Source of the DNA: Desulfamplus magnetovallimortis
GTDB lineage: Bacteria > Desulfobacterota > Desulfobacteria > Desulfobacterales > Desulfobacteraceae
Reading direction: 5' to 3'
Assembly: GCF_900170035.1 (NCBI RefSeq)
Contig: NZ_LT828541.1
Span: 375,267 to 434,435 of the forward strand
DNA length: 59,169 bases
This document shows, piece after piece, positions 35,080 through 44,739 of the stretch (its first letter is position 1; each line of letters opens with the position of its first letter). The translations under genes were made by a program, and so were the position numbers. The notes under the pieces were generated by a model. The model had not been told where the DNA came from, did no database searches, and worked only from the letters and a program-made list of their open reading frames with translations.

Positions 35080-37094
35080 ATCCCCACGGTGATACCACCA
35101 AAGAATCCATCTTCCAGAATGACATAATCCGCCAGCTCTTGAATAACGGCTGGCTTCTTGGTAAGTCAGAGAATTACAATCGTGAGCTGGCGCTCTATTC
35201 CGATGATCTGCTTGCCTTTGTCAAAGAGACCCAGGACAACCAGTGGCAGAAATATTGCAAGATATACCCCAATAATCCGGAAAAGAAACTGCTGGAAAAG
35301 GTTGCTGCCCAGCTTGGTAAAGCAGATCCCAATGCAGCGGATTCCAGGATGCGCACCTTTGGGACTCTGGGAGTGCTGCGCCATGAGATCAGGGATCGCG
35401 GGATAAGATTCAGTCTCTGCCAGTTCAGACCCGAGCATGAACTTAATCCGGATACTCTAAAGCGATATCAGAAGAACAGACTGCGGGTAGTGCCGGAGCT
35501 TGTTTACAGCCCCTGGGCAACCGAGGAACACCTTGCTGTTACCGGCAGCAAATCAAAGGCATGGCGGATTGATCTGGTACTCTTTGTTAACGGTATCCCT
35601 GTTGTGACCATGGAATTGAAGTCGGAGTTCAAACAGGCTGTTGAAAATGCCATCAAACAGTACAAGACCACCCGCTTTCCGGTCGATCCCGAGACAAGGA
35701 AACCTGAACCCCTCTTGACATTCAAGCGTGGCGCCCTGGTTCATTTTGCAGTAAGCCAGTACGAAGTGTTTATGACCACAAGGCTTCAGGGAGCTGAAAC
35801 CTTCTTCCTGCCTTTTAATGAAGGAACCAAAGATGGTGGTGCCGGAAATGACATTCCTGAAAATATCAACAGCTATGCCACAGAATATCTGTGGAATGAG
35901 GTGCTTCTGCCCGATAACCTGCTGACTATCCCAACTACAAGGTTGCCTATAATCTGGCCATGAAGATCGGGGCAGCAGATCAAGAGGTGGAGAGGAAAAA
36001 GGCCAGGGTGAAATTGAACCAGTGGTTTCGGCTGCATGATTATAACATCGCACAGAAGGTACAGGTGATTATTGAGCATTTTCGGGATAATGTCATGGGA
36101 CTTCTTGGTGGACAGGCAAAGGCTATGGTGGTTACAAGTTCAAGAAAAGAGGCTGTACGCTACAAGCTGGGATTTGAGACATACATTGCCGACAAGGGCT
36201 ACAGAGACATATACGCACTGGTGGCCTTTTCAGGTGAGGTGGAATTTACTGAAAATGATCCAAATGTTGGCAACCTGCTGGGGGAAAAGTTTACAGAGAC
36301 CAGCTCAAACATGAATCCCAAACTTAAGGGCAGAGATATCCGAAAAGCCTTTGATACAGATGAATACCAGGTGATGATTGTTGCCAACAAGTTTCAGACC
36401 GGCTTTGACCAGCCCAAGCTCTGTGCCATGTATGTTGACAAGAAACTTGGTGGAGTGGAGTGTGTACAGACTCTGTCTCGGCTGAATCGAACCTATGCCG
36501 GCAAGGAGACCACAGGTACATTTATTGGCATCCTTCATTTGAACCCAAAAATACTTTACACTTTTTTGTGAGAAATTCCTGCCACACAGAGTTTTCTCTC
36601 CGGAAAGTGTAAACTGGGAAATGAAGCATGCCCATTTATTCTTGATTTCTTCAACGATCCTGATGATATTCTCAATGCCTTTAAGCCTTATTACCAGACA
36701 GCCGAGCTTGCGGATGTCTCTAATCCTGACATGATATTTGATCTTTTTGACAAGCTGCGGGGAAGTGGTATTTTCCTCTGGCAGGAGGTGGAAGAGTTCT
36801 GTGATACCTATTTTACCAAAAGTAAAAGCAATGCAGCCATATACTGTCAGGGACAAGGTTCTGGAGAATAAAGTTGTGATGACCCAGATTGCCAATAACT
36901 CGCCGGAGCAGGCAATGATAGGGGATTTTCCAAAAGCCGTTGATGATGCCATCTTTAGCAGCCATGAAGCTCATAAGGAGCAGATGATGCAACTGCTGTC
37001 TGACCCCAAAAAGGCTGAAGAGTTTGCAAGGGTGGTTTTTGATATGTTGCAAGATGCAGAAGTGATTCAGACAAATGGCCGAAACTATAACTAA
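35076..37094 (+). pseudogene. hsdR: Type I restriction endonuclease hsdR, broken by deletion, MITE and frameshift
   Basis: The first frame (35076-35963) gives the HsdR N-terminal nuclease part (TMELKSEFKQAVENAIKQYK, FKRGALVHFAVSQYEVFMTT) up to about residue 280, then runs into nonsense. From 35924 another frame continues DYPNYKVAYNLAMKIGAADQ, motif IV-like AMVVTSSRKEAVRYKLGF, and motifs V-VI FQTGFDQPKLCAMYVDKKLGG, QTLSRLNRTYAGKET. The motor's Walker A and DEAD-box region, some 350-400 residues, is missing at the 35913-35924 junction. A family A element splits TFI from LDFFNDPDDILNAFKPYY. A third frame from about 36832 carries the C-terminus (ENKVVMTQIANNSPEQAM). It cannot make a working endonuclease. 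Confidence 0.92.
36537..36632 (-). mobile_element. Family A MITE, copy 3, inserted in hsdR
   Basis: 96 bp with ends GGCATCCTTCAT and ATGAAGCATGCC, in reverse orientation to copy 1. It is flanked by the 8-bp repeat CATTTATT (36529-36536 and 36633-36640). Removing the element and one repeat rejoins ...ACATTTATT-CTTGATTTC, reading TGTFILDFFNDP in the frame of the HsdR helicase part. Confidence 0.95.
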
Positions 37095-37188
37095 CCCTTA
37101 GATTCTTATTTCTGATTTTCGTGTTCTTTTGGCAAGAGAATCAGAAAACCTCTTTGGCTCTGGCTTGTCCAGGTTAGGAAACACATAT

Positions 37189-39036
37189 ATGTTTACAAAT
37201 TTTATCTATTTTCTCATTGCACTGATTCTCTACTCCACAAGTGCCTTTTCAGGTGTTTCAGAGCATATGCCTGCATCTCCATTCAAGACATTTTTATGGG
37301 CAGTTGCACTTATGTTCATATTTGCGGGAATTTGCAGAACCTCTTTTCAGCGCCTGCTTAAAAAGGCAAGTGTATCAATGGCAGCCGACATCGTTATTGA
37401 TCACAATCTTGAAAAATCCCTTTCCCGCCTCTCAATTCTTGCGCTTTGTCTGTTTGCCTTTGATCTCTACATTCTAAGGCTTAACATGCTGCTGGATGAT
37501 GTGTGGATTTTCAGGATTTTTCCAACCCTTGAAGCAATTATATTTATCTCTCTTTTTCTTTTCTATCTTGTGATTGTCTGGAATTATGCATGGAGTATTC
37601 AGAAACGATTTTTTTCAGATCATGTTTCCAAAAAAGAATATATTATTTCCAATATATCCTTTGCACTGCCTGCCTTGCTGCCCTGGTTTCTTCTCTCTTT
37701 AACTGCTGATATAATTGAACTTGTTCCATTTGAACAACCTAAAGGTTTTCTTGCAACTCCCCAGGGTGAGATCTGTTATCTCCTCATTTTTCTTGTTGCA
37801 GTGGCCTGTTTGGGACCTCTTCTTATCCAGAAAATATGGGGATGCAAACCCCTTGAACAAGGACCTGCAAGAGCGCGCATGGAAGCCCTTTGCAGAAGAG
37901 CTGGTCTTGCATATGCAGATATCCTCAAATGGGAGCTTTTCGGCGGAACAATGATAACTGCCGGAGTGATGGGACTCTGGGGCAGATTTCGATATATCCT
38001 TGTGACACCTGCACTGTTAAAATCCCTTGAGCCTGAGGAGATTGATGCAGTTATTGTCCATGAGATTGGCCATATTCAACAGAAGCATATTCATTTTTAT
38101 CTTCTCTTTTTTGCAGGATACATAGCTTGTATATATGCTCTTTTCGATCCCATGATTCTTATCTATTACTCTGAACCTCTTATCAAACTCATTGCTTTTT
38201 CCGGCATGGATCATGAGACCGGTGTTACCATTATGTTGAGCTTTATTCTTATCACCCTTTTTCTCCTCTATTTCCGGTATGTTTTTGGATTTTACATGAG
38301 AAATTTTGAGCGGCAGGCAGACATTCATGTTTACCGCTACCTGCCTGATGCAACTGCCATGATCAGAACCTTTTATAAAATTGCCGGATTCAGTAAAAGT
38401 GCATGGGACAAACCCAACTGGCATCATTTCAGTATCAGGGAGAGGGTAAATTTCCTTAACCAGTGTGAGCGTGACCCTCAAACAATTGAAAATCACCACA
38501 AAAAAGTTAAATGGATGGTACAAGGGTATATTGCGCTTATTGTCATGGTCTGTTTTGCAGGGTATCATTTTAATTTTGGCAATGGCAGGGAGCATCTTGA
38601 TAGGATGATTGCAGAGAGGATTCTTGCAGAGCAGCTTGAACGGGCACCTGACAACATTGAGGTGCTTTTGCTTGCCGGAGATTACTACTATGATGCAGGT
38701 CTTTTTGAGCGCTCCATTGAGTACTATGGAAGGAGTATTCAGCAAGATCCATTTAACAGCCACGCCCTTAACAACCTGGCATGGCTTTATGCCACCTGTC
38801 CTGATTCTGCATATCAAGATCATAAAAAAGCTTTGCAGCTTGCCACCCGTGCATTGAAGCAGGATCTCTCTCCACATGTTCTTGATACCTATGCTGAAGC
38901 CTGTTTTCTAAATGGGCTTTTCAAAGAGGCTGTGGATGCATCAAGGGAGGCGTTAAAGAGGGCTGAAGATCGGCATGAATACTACAAGAAACAGGTTGAG
39001 AGATTTGAGAGGCAAATGGGGGCAAAGGGGATATAA
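37189..39036 (+). CDS. M48-family membrane metalloprotease with C-terminal TPRs
   Basis: The ATG at 37189 (MFTNFIYFLIALILYST) follows TTAGGAAAC, giving 615 residues; an upstream TTG start is less likely. Several membrane helices come first, then the protease domain with the zinc motif VIVHEIGHIQQKHIHFY and a further helix pair, then YMRNFERQADIHVYRYLPDAT with the third ligand Glu. The C-terminal 140 residues hold TPR-like helices (RILAEQLERAPDNIEVLLLAGDYYYDAGLFERSIEYYGRSIQQDP, HALNNLAWLYATCPD). It probably degrades membrane or misfolded proteins, HtpX-like, with TPRs for partner binding. It is a stand-alone gene after the broken hsdR. Confidence 0.9.
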   Translation: MFTNFIYFLIALILYSTSAFSGVSEHMPASPFKTFLWAVALMFIFAGICRTSFQRLLKKASVSMAADIVIDHNLEKSLSRLSILALCLFAFDLYILRLNMLLDDVWIFRIFPTLEAIIFISLFLFYLVIVWNYAWSIQKRFFSDHVSKKEYIISNISFALPALLPWFLLSLTADIIELVPFEQPKGFLATPQGEICYLLIFLVAVACLGPLLIQKIWGCKPLEQGPARARMEALCRRAGLAYADILKWELFGGTMITAGVMGLWGRFRYILVTPALLKSLEPEEIDAVIVHEIGHIQQKHIHFYLLFFAGYIACIYALFDPMILIYYSEPLIKLIAFSGMDHETGVTIMLSFILITLFLLYFRYVFGFYMRNFERQADIHVYRYLPDATAMIRTFYKIAGFSKSAWDKPNWHHFSIRERVNFLNQCERDPQTIENHHKKVKWMVQGYIALIVMVCFAGYHFNFGNGREHLDRMIAERILAEQLERAPDNIEVLLLAGDYYYDAGLFERSIEYYGRSIQQDPFNSHALNNLAWLYATCPDSAYQDHKKALQLATRALKQDLSPHVLDTYAEACFLNGLFKEAVDASREALKRAEDRHEYYKKQVERFERQMGAKGI

Positions 39037-39037
39037 A

Positions 39038-39204
39038 CTCAAAGTCGACACCTATGATCTTGTAAGCTTTGTCAATACTGTCTGAATCAGGATACCCAAG
39101 ATTAACAAAGATAAGGCAGGATTATCTATCCTGAACATCCTATTCATCCTGATTCAGACAAATGCAATCACTGCTAAAAAAAGCAATAAAATGTCGATTT
39201 TGAG
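39038..39204 (+). repeat. Family B element
   Basis: Starts CTCAAAGTCGACACC two bases after the M48 stop codon and ends AATGTCGATTTTGAG. ATATAA flanks both sides with one extra base at each junction, a probable 6-7 bp target duplication. Confidence 0.8.
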
Positions 39205-39221
39205 AATATAACGTAGATTTA

Positions 39222-40130
39222 TTAATTCTTTGTTGAGTTGTCTGATGTGTATTTATTAAATATTGTTTTCATACTGGTTATAACTTTCGGGTCAAGGTTC
39301 CCCTGTTTTTTTGCAAGTTCAAGTGCAGAAAGCCCAAGCACGCTGTAAAGCATTGAAAAGTCATGGGATAGATCATCAATTTTCTTGAGGTGGTTCTCCA
39401 CAATACCAACATCTCCACGGGCAACAGGTCCTGTTAGTGCAGAAGAACTTCCTCTGTTTTTGATATTGCTAAGCGTGCCATGTATGAGTGGTTCAAGTAT
39501 CTCATATGCCTTTTTTTCTTCAAGTCCAACTTCATGCAAAAGTTGAAGTGCAAAATGTTCCAGGGTTACAAGATAATTGGATGCCACAACTGCTGCTGCA
39601 TGGTAGAGAGTCTTGGCTTTGGTGGGAATAGAAAAGGGCTTTGCACCAAGTTCCTCTATCATTTTATGGCCTGACTTAACTGCTTGTTCATCCCCTTCAA
39701 GGGAGATATTAACGCCCTTGAAGGGAGAGGGTTGACCATGTTTATAAGGGGCAAAACTCTGGAGAGGATGAATGGAGCCTGTTATTGCGCCTTGTGCCGC
39801 TGCTTTTTGAAGGATTGCAGAGGATATGGCACCGCTGCAGTGGTAAAAAATTTTACCATCAAGTCTTTTTTGACACAGGCCATCAGCAAGTTCCGAGCAG
39901 ACTGTTTCAATGAGGTTATCCGGGGTTGTAATAAATATTATATCTCCTGCCATGACAGCATCACATGGATCGTTAAAAACAGTTCCCTGGCCAGATGCCG
40001 TTGCTGTTTTTTTTGCTGATTCAGATGTTCTGCTTGCAAGTCCGGCAATCTTGTAACCTGCCAAACCGAGATAAACGGCAAGAGCTGTTCCCACCCTTCC
40101 ACAACCAATTATTGATATTTTGGGTTTCAT
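39222..40130 (-). CDS. Rossmann-like DUF2520 dehydrogenase, candidate ketopantoate reductase
   Basis: The 302-residue product starts KISIIGCGRVGTALAVYLGLAGY, a GxGxxG NAD(P)-binding fold, with ASRTSESA after the second strand. The second half is the DUF2520 helical domain: GSIHPLQSFAPYKHG, TKAKTLYHAAAVVASNYLVTLEHF, PLIHGTLSNIKNRGSSSALTGPVARGDVGIVENHL. The layout parallels ketopantoate reductase PanE and related beta-hydroxyacid dehydrogenases. It follows panB on the same strand with only a family C element between, and no panE is seen, so it may supply the NADPH reduction of ketopantoate. The start has a weak ribosome site. Confidence 0.82.
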   Translation of the reverse strand: MKPKISIIGCGRVGTALAVYLGLAGYKIAGLASRTSESAKKTATASGQGTVFNDPCDAVMAGDIIFITTPDNLIETVCSELADGLCQKRLDGKIFYHCSGAISSAILQKAAAQGAITGSIHPLQSFAPYKHGQPSPFKGVNISLEGDEQAVKSGHKMIEELGAKPFSIPTKAKTLYHAAAVVASNYLVTLEHFALQLLHEVGLEEKKAYEILEPLIHGTLSNIKNRGSSSALTGPVARGDVGIVENHLKKIDDLSHDFSMLYSVLGLSALELAKKQGNLDPKVITSMKTIFNKYTSDNSTKN

Positions 40131-40206
40131 TTTTTGCTACCATTTTTGTTCAGTTTGCTCTTTGGGCATCATGTTTTGTTGACAGATTTCCCCTCCAGCC
40201 TGTTTT

Positions 40207-40269
40207 TACCGTGAAAATGACTATCATTTTTATATTTGGGGGTGATTGATATGCAATCATGCCCGTTTA
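40207..40269 (-). repeat. Family C element between panB and the DUF2520 gene
   Basis: On the minus strand it begins with the panB stop (TAAACGGGCATGATTG) and ends TTTTCACGGTAAA. Hairpins TGCATATCA-type TGATTG..CAATCA and AAAATGA..TCATTTT as in the other copies. Confidence 0.8.
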
Positions 40270-41055
40270 CTTGTATTCATATTCAGGAGATGGAAATGTC
40301 CCGTTTTTCACATCATCAACATACTGTTTCAGGCCATTTATGGCAATCTCGTTTATATCAGCATATTTTTTGACAAATTTGGGTAATGTTCTGTTGTTAA
40401 TCCCAAGCATGTCATGGAGTACAAGGATTTGTCCGTCACATTCGGCACCAGCACCTATGCCTATGGTGGGAATGTGAAGTCTCTGTGTGATTTTGGAAGC
40501 AATTGAAGATGGAATTCCCTCCAGAACCACTGAAAACGCACCTGCTTCCTGTACTTTGATGGCATCTGCCATAAGTCTCTCCTCATCCCGCTGAACCCTG
40601 AATCCACCCATCTGATGAACAGACTGTGGTGTCAATCCAATGTGAGCCTGAACCGGAATTCCAGCGGATGTCATGGCATGAATCATATCAGAGACAGCGG
40701 CACCACCTTCAAGCTTCACAGCCGAGGCTCCAGCCTCTTTCATGAATCGTCCTGCATTATTCAGGGCCTGCTCAAGTGATGATTGATAGGACATAAACGG
40801 CATATCACCCACTACCATTGCACGGGATGTACCCCGAACAACCATTGATGTGTGGTAAATCATCTCATCCATGGTGACGGGCAGGGTTGTCTCTCTGCCC
40901 TGAACCACCATGCCCAGGGAATCTCCAACAAGTATTATATCAATACCCGATGAATCGACCATGCCGGCAAAGGGATAGTCATAGGCTGTCAGTGCAGTTA
41001 TTTTCTTTTTTTCCTGCTTCATCTTTAAAAGATATGATGTTGTTACTTTACTCAT
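40267..41055 (-). CDS. panB: 3-methyl-2-oxobutanoate hydroxymethyltransferase
   Basis: The 262-residue product is a complete Pan[38 protein letters not shown] with the metal-binding Asp residues, [43 protein letters not shown], and the catalytic Glu in [37 protein letters not shown]. It adds a one-carbon unit to 2-oxoisovalerate to make ketopantoate, the first committed step to pantothenate and CoA. The DUF2520 gene downstream may perform the next step. CoaE, later in the pathway, is at 26292. No PanC is seen. Confidence 0.95.
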   Translation of the reverse strand: MSKVTTSYLLKMKQEKKKITALTAYDYPFAGMVDSSGIDIILVGDSLGMVVQGRETTLPVTMDEMIYHTSMVVRGTSRAMVVGDMPFMSYQSSLEQALNNAGRFMKEAGASAVKLEGGAAVSDMIHAMTSAGIPVQAHIGLTPQSVHQMGGFRVQRDEERLMADAIKVQEAGAFSVVLEGIPSSIASKITQRLHIPTIGIGAGAECDGQILVLHDMLGINNRTLPKFVKKYADINEIAINGLKQYVDDVKNGTFPSPEYEYK

Positions 41056-41121
41056 GATTATACCCTGTGCCCCCTTTTTTTTTATATATTTTGATCATAC
41101 AAGAACCAAAGGCTCTCTTTT

Positions 41122-41289
41122 TTATGCTTTAACATCTCTTGGTATGATCTTCAACCCAAATTGTGGAACCCCGTATAATTCACCTTTGCGCTCTGCTTGC
41201 ATCTTCTGTTCAGTGCAGATGCGGATGTCGTTTCTGAATTTGACAGTATTTAGACGAAAATCAGATTGAGAAGCCTTTATTATTGACAA
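41122..41289 (-). CDS. Possible small gene or gene remnant upstream of panB
   Basis: A 55-codon minus-strand frame from a TTG at 41289 reads IIKASQSDFRLNTVKFRNDI then RICTEQKMQAERKGELYGVP and QFGLKIIPRDVKA before a stop. The composition looks coding and it lies in panB orientation, but there is no ATG and only GAAGAG as ribosome site. It could be the end of a lost gene. The rest of 41056-41423 is AT-rich; a TTGAC at about 41320 may belong to the hisS promoter. Confidence 0.3.
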   Translation of the reverse strand: MSIIKASQSDFRLNTVKFRNDIRICTEQKMQAERKGELYGVPQFGLKIIPRDVKA

Positions 41290-41423
41290 CTCTTCAGTAA
41301 TTTAATCAGAAATTTAGTTATTGACTACAGTATGGTTAGACAGGTATAAATAAAGTTTATTTTTAAAGAATCAGGAATATGGTCAAGGTTGCTGGCCGTT
41401 AAGTTAGGAGAAAAAGATAAGAG

Positions 41424-42683
41424 ATGATACAAACCATCCGAGGTTTCAGAGATATATTACCCAAAGATACTGCTCTTTGGCAACACATTGAAAAAACAGC
41501 CTCAGAGCTGTTTGAAAATTTTGGGTTTCAGGAAATACGTATTCCCATAATGGAGAAGACAGAGCTTTTTGCACGCAGCATTGGTGAGGCAACAGATATA
41601 GTTGAAAAGGAGATGTACACATTTCCGGACAGAAAAGGGGATAAACTGACCCTTAGGCCAGAAGCCACAGCATCGGTTGTCCGTTCCTATATACAGCATA
41701 AGATGCATACATCTGACCCTGTGCAGAAGCTTTATACAATAGGCCCTATGTTTAGAAGAGAGCGCCCCCAGAAGGGAAGATACCGTCAGTTTTATCAGAT
41801 TAATGCCGAGGTGTTCGGTATTGCAGCTCCTTACATTGATGCACAGCTTATACTTATTCTCAATGAACTTTTCAGGCGCCTTGGTCTTTCTGACCTTAAA
41901 GCGCATGTTAATTCACTTGGATGTCCTGCTTGCAGGCCGGATTTTCAGAAAGCACTGCTTGAGTTTCTATCTGATAAAAAAGATGAACTTTGTGAAAACT
42001 GCATAAGGAGAATGGATAAAAATCCCCTTAGAACCCTTGACTGCAAGGTGCCTAAATGCAGGGAGGCTTTAAAAGATGCACCTTCGACCCTTGGACATCT
42101 TTGCAGTGAGTGTGAAGAACATTTTGGAACTGTACAGAGGGCATTGAAACAGCAGAATGTTGAATTTGTTGTGGATAAAACCCTTGTAAGAGGGCTGGAT
42201 TATTACTCCAGAACAACCTTTGAAATTTTGACAACTGCGTTGGGAGCACAGAGTGCCGTGGCCGGCGGAGGTCGGTATGATGCACTGATTAAAGAACTTG
42301 ACGGCCCTGAAATGCCTGGAATAGGATTTGCCATAGGTTTAGACAGGCTTGCAGAAATTGTTGAGCAGCTTGAAAAAAAATATACAGCAATGCCTCCTGA
42401 TCTATTTATTATTCCTCTTGGAGATAGGGCAACCGAGTATGGATATCTGTGGTCATCTGCCTTGAGTATTGCAGGTGTAAAAACTGAGATGGACTTCAGT
42501 GGCAGGAGCCTGAAAAGCCTTATGAAAAGAGCTGATAAGCTCAATGCAGGTCATGTGCTTATTGCCGGTGACAAGGAAATTGATGAAAATGCCCTTGTTT
42601 TAAGAGACATGGCAACCAGGGAACAGCATGACATTTCAATGGATAACCCTGTAGAACAGATTGTTGCAATACTTAGAAAATAA
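41424..42683 (+). CDS. hisS: Histidyl-tRNA synthetase
   Basis: The 419-residue product matches class II HisRS: MIQTIRGFRDILPKD start, motif 1 FQEIRIPIMEKTELFARS, motif 2 KLYTIGPMFRRERPQKGRYRQFYQI, the histidine-specific ALVRGLDYYSRTTFEI (here TLVRGLDYYSRT), motif 3 GIGFAIGLDRLAEIVE, and the C-terminal anticodon domain. It loads histidine on tRNA-His. TTAGGAG precedes the ATG. Its TAA stop is part of the 8-bp target duplication (TAAAATAC) of a family A element. aspS follows in the same direction, a common hisS-aspS arrangement. Confidence 0.97.
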   Translation: MIQTIRGFRDILPKDTALWQHIEKTASELFENFGFQEIRIPIMEKTELFARSIGEATDIVEKEMYTFPDRKGDKLTLRPEATASVVRSYIQHKMHTSDPVQKLYTIGPMFRRERPQKGRYRQFYQINAEVFGIAAPYIDAQLILILNELFRRLGLSDLKAHVNSLGCPACRPDFQKALLEFLSDKKDELCENCIRRMDKNPLRTLDCKVPKCREALKDAPSTLGHLCSECEEHFGTVQRALKQQNVEFVVDKTLVRGLDYYSRTTFEILTTALGAQSAVAGGGRYDALIKELDGPEMPGIGFAIGLDRLAEIVEQLEKKYTAMPPDLFIIPLGDRATEYGYLWSSALSIAGVKTEMDFSGRSLKSLMKRADKLNAGHVLIAGDKEIDENALVLRDMATREQHDISMDNPVEQIVAILRK

Positions 42684-42688
42684 AATAC

Positions 42689-42793
42689 GGCATGCTTCAT
42701 TTACCGGTTTACACTTTCTGGGACACATGTCCATTTATCGGGAAGTTCCATCAAAAAAGTGTAAACTACTTTTGGGATGATATGAAGGATGCC
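42689..42793 (+). mobile_element. Family A MITE, copy 4
   Basis: 105 bp with ends GGCATGCTTCAT and ATGAAGGATGCC; flanks TAAAATAC (42681-42688 and 42794-42801), a perfect 8-bp duplication that includes the hisS stop codon. It separates hisS from aspS. Confidence 0.95.
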
Positions 42794-42824
42794 TAAAATA
42801 CTTACCCGAAATTTTTATAATGAC

Positions 42825-42917
42825 TATAGACTTCCAGAAAAATAGTCTTTTTATAGGGGCACGGTGTGCCGGACTCCTGCCATTCACATTGACAATTTAT
42901 TAATCTGGAATGCTATA
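42825..42917 (+). repeat. Family D inverted-repeat element, short copy
   Basis: 93 bp with ends TATAGACTTCCAGAAAAATA and TTAATCTGGAATGCTATA, matching the ends of copies at 25220 and 51234. The aspS ribosome site (TGTGAGG) lies about 15 bases downstream. Confidence 0.65.
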
Positions 42918-42948
42918 AAAATACCTTAATAATTGTGAGGAACTATAA

Positions 42949-44739
42949 GTGACAGACCAACTTGGAGATATGAGAAGAACCCACACATGTGGAGAGTTGA
43001 ATACAAAAGATGCCGGAAAAGAGACTGTGCTCATGGGATGGGTTCAACGCCGACGGGATCATGGAGGGGTTATTTTTATTGATCTCAGGGACAGATACGG
43101 TATTACCCAGATTGTATTTAATCCGGAGTTTAATGAAGGTTCCCATGAAAAAGCCCAGGTGCTCAGAAGCGAGTTTGTGATAGGTGTAAAAGGAGAGGTC
43201 AAAGCCCGCCCTGATGATATGGCCAATGAAAAAATGGAGACAGGTGCAATTGAAGTTTTTATCAATGAACTGAAAATTTTCAGCCATGCAAAGACACCTG
43301 TGTTTCAGATTGAGGATAGGGTGGAGGCTTCGGAAAGCATACGTCTTCAGTATCGTCATCTTGATCTGAGGCGCCCCCAGCTTCAGAAAAATATAATTGC
43401 CCGTCACACTGCATCACAGGCTGTAAGAAACTATCTTGACAACAAGGGCTTCCTTGATATCGAAACTCCCTTTTTGACAAAGAGCACACCCGAAGGTGCA
43501 AGGGATTATCTTGTTCCAAGCAGGGTTAATCAGGGATGTTTCTATGCCTTGCCACAATCCCCCCAGCTTTTCAAACAGATGCTTATGATCAGCGGATTTG
43601 AAAGATATTACCAGATTGTAAGATGTTTCAGGGACGAGGATTTAAGGGCAGACCGCCAGCCGGAATTTACACAGATCGACATGGAGCTCTCATTTGTAGG
43701 TGAAGATGATATAATGGAGATCACCGAGGGGCTTATAAAGGAGGTCTTTAAAAAGGTTCGTAACCTCGATATCAAGACCCCCTTTGAAAGAATAACATAT
43801 CAGGAATCCATGGATCGTTTTGGTCTTGACAGACCTGATATGCGTTTTGGCCTTGAGCTGTGTGATATCTCTGATATTGTAAAGGATGCCGGTTTCAAGG
43901 TATTTGCAAGTGTTGTTAAAAAGGGCGGACTTGTCAAGGCAATCAATGCAAAGGGATGTGCTCACTTTACCCGCAAGGAGATTGATGATCTTACAGCGTT
44001 TGCAGCCATTTACAAGGCAAGGGGCCTTGCCTGGATAAAGGTTAAGGAAGATGGCCAGTGGCAGTCTCCCATTGCAAAGTTTTTCACAGAAGATGAAAAG
44101 GCTGCAATGAAAGAGCGCCTTGATATGGAAATCGGCGATATAGTATTTTTTGTTGCGGATGACATCAAGATAACAAATGAAGCGCTTGGGCAACTGCGAA
44201 ATGAACTTGCAAGACGCCTTGAACTTATTGACAGCAATACTTACAGGTTTGTATGGGTCACCCACTTTCCACTACTTGAGTATGATGAAACTGAAAAACG
44301 ATACCAGGCACTTCACCATCCATTTACAGCTCCCCTTGAAGAGGATCTGGATAAACTGGAGTCAGACCCTCTAAGCGTCCGTTCCAGGGCATATGACATG
44401 GTTCTCAATGGTACCGAGATAGGTGGCGGCAGTATCCGTATCCACTCCACAGAGCTTCAGGAGAGGATTTTGAATCTTCTTGGTATTGGAAAAGAAGATG
44501 CCCAGGAAAAGTTTGGATTTCTCCTCAATGCCCTTTCATCAGGCACACCTCCCCACGGAGGTCTTGCTTTTGGATTTGACCGCCTTGTAATGCTTCTCTG
44601 TCAGGAAGATTCAATACGTGATGTTATTGCATTCCCAAAAACACAGAAAGCAACATGTCTTCTTACAGATGCTCCATCTCCTGCTGCTGTTTCCCAGTTA
44701 CAGGAGCTGGCCATAAAGGTCTCCAAAATTGATGAATAA
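42949..44739 (+). CDS. aspS: Aspartyl-tRNA synthetase (bacterial type)
   Basis: The 596-residue product starts with GTG at 42949 after GAGG. It has the OB-fold anticodon domain ([42 protein letters not shown]), class II motif 2 [23 protein letters not shown], the bacterial GAD insertion domain (about 280-410), and motif 3 [14 protein letters not shown]. It loads aspartate; whether it is discriminating or also charges tRNA-Asn cannot be told. It is the second gene of the hisS-aspS pair, now split by two mobile elements. Its TAA stop starts a family C array. Confidence 0.97.
   Translation: MTDQLGDMRRTHTCGELNTKDAGKETVLMGWVQRRRDHGGVIFIDLRDRYGITQIVFNPEFNEGSHEKAQVLRSEFVIGVKGEVKARPDDMANEKMETGAIEVFINELKIFSHAKTPVFQIEDRVEASESIRLQYRHLDLRRPQLQKNIIARHTASQAVRNYLDNKGFLDIETPFLTKSTPEGARDYLVPSRVNQGCFYALPQSPQLFKQMLMISGFERYYQIVRCFRDEDLRADRQPEFTQIDMELSFVGEDDIMEITEGLIKEVFKKVRNLDIKTPFERITYQESMDRFGLDRPDMRFGLELCDISDIVKDAGFKVFASVVKKGGLVKAINAKGCAHFTRKEIDDLTAFAAIYKARGLAWIKVKEDGQWQSPIAKFFTEDEKAAMKERLDMEIGDIVFFVADDIKITNEALGQLRNELARRLELIDSNTYRFVWVTHFPLLEYDETEKRYQALHHPFTAPLEEDLDKLESDPLSVRSRAYDMVLNGTEIGGGSIRIHSTELQERILNLLGIGKEDAQEKFGFLLNALSSGTPPHGGLAFGFDRLVMLLCQEDSIRDVIAFPKTQKATCLLTDAPSPAAVSQLQELAIKVSKIDE

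Noticed and set aside
35076-35963. hsdR N-terminal frame as an intact stand-alone nuclease
   Set aside because: The last residues are out-of-frame sequence past a deletion junction, and the downstream frame carries the matching helicase parts, so it is a broken gene.
38017-38877. 286-codon minus-strand frame
   Set aside because: Antisense to the M48 protease gene, which has HEIGH and TPR motifs in the opposite frame.
41054-41269. 71-codon plus-strand frame upstream of hisS
   Set aside because: Its composition is not coding-like, while the minus strand in the same place has a better, though still weak, frame.
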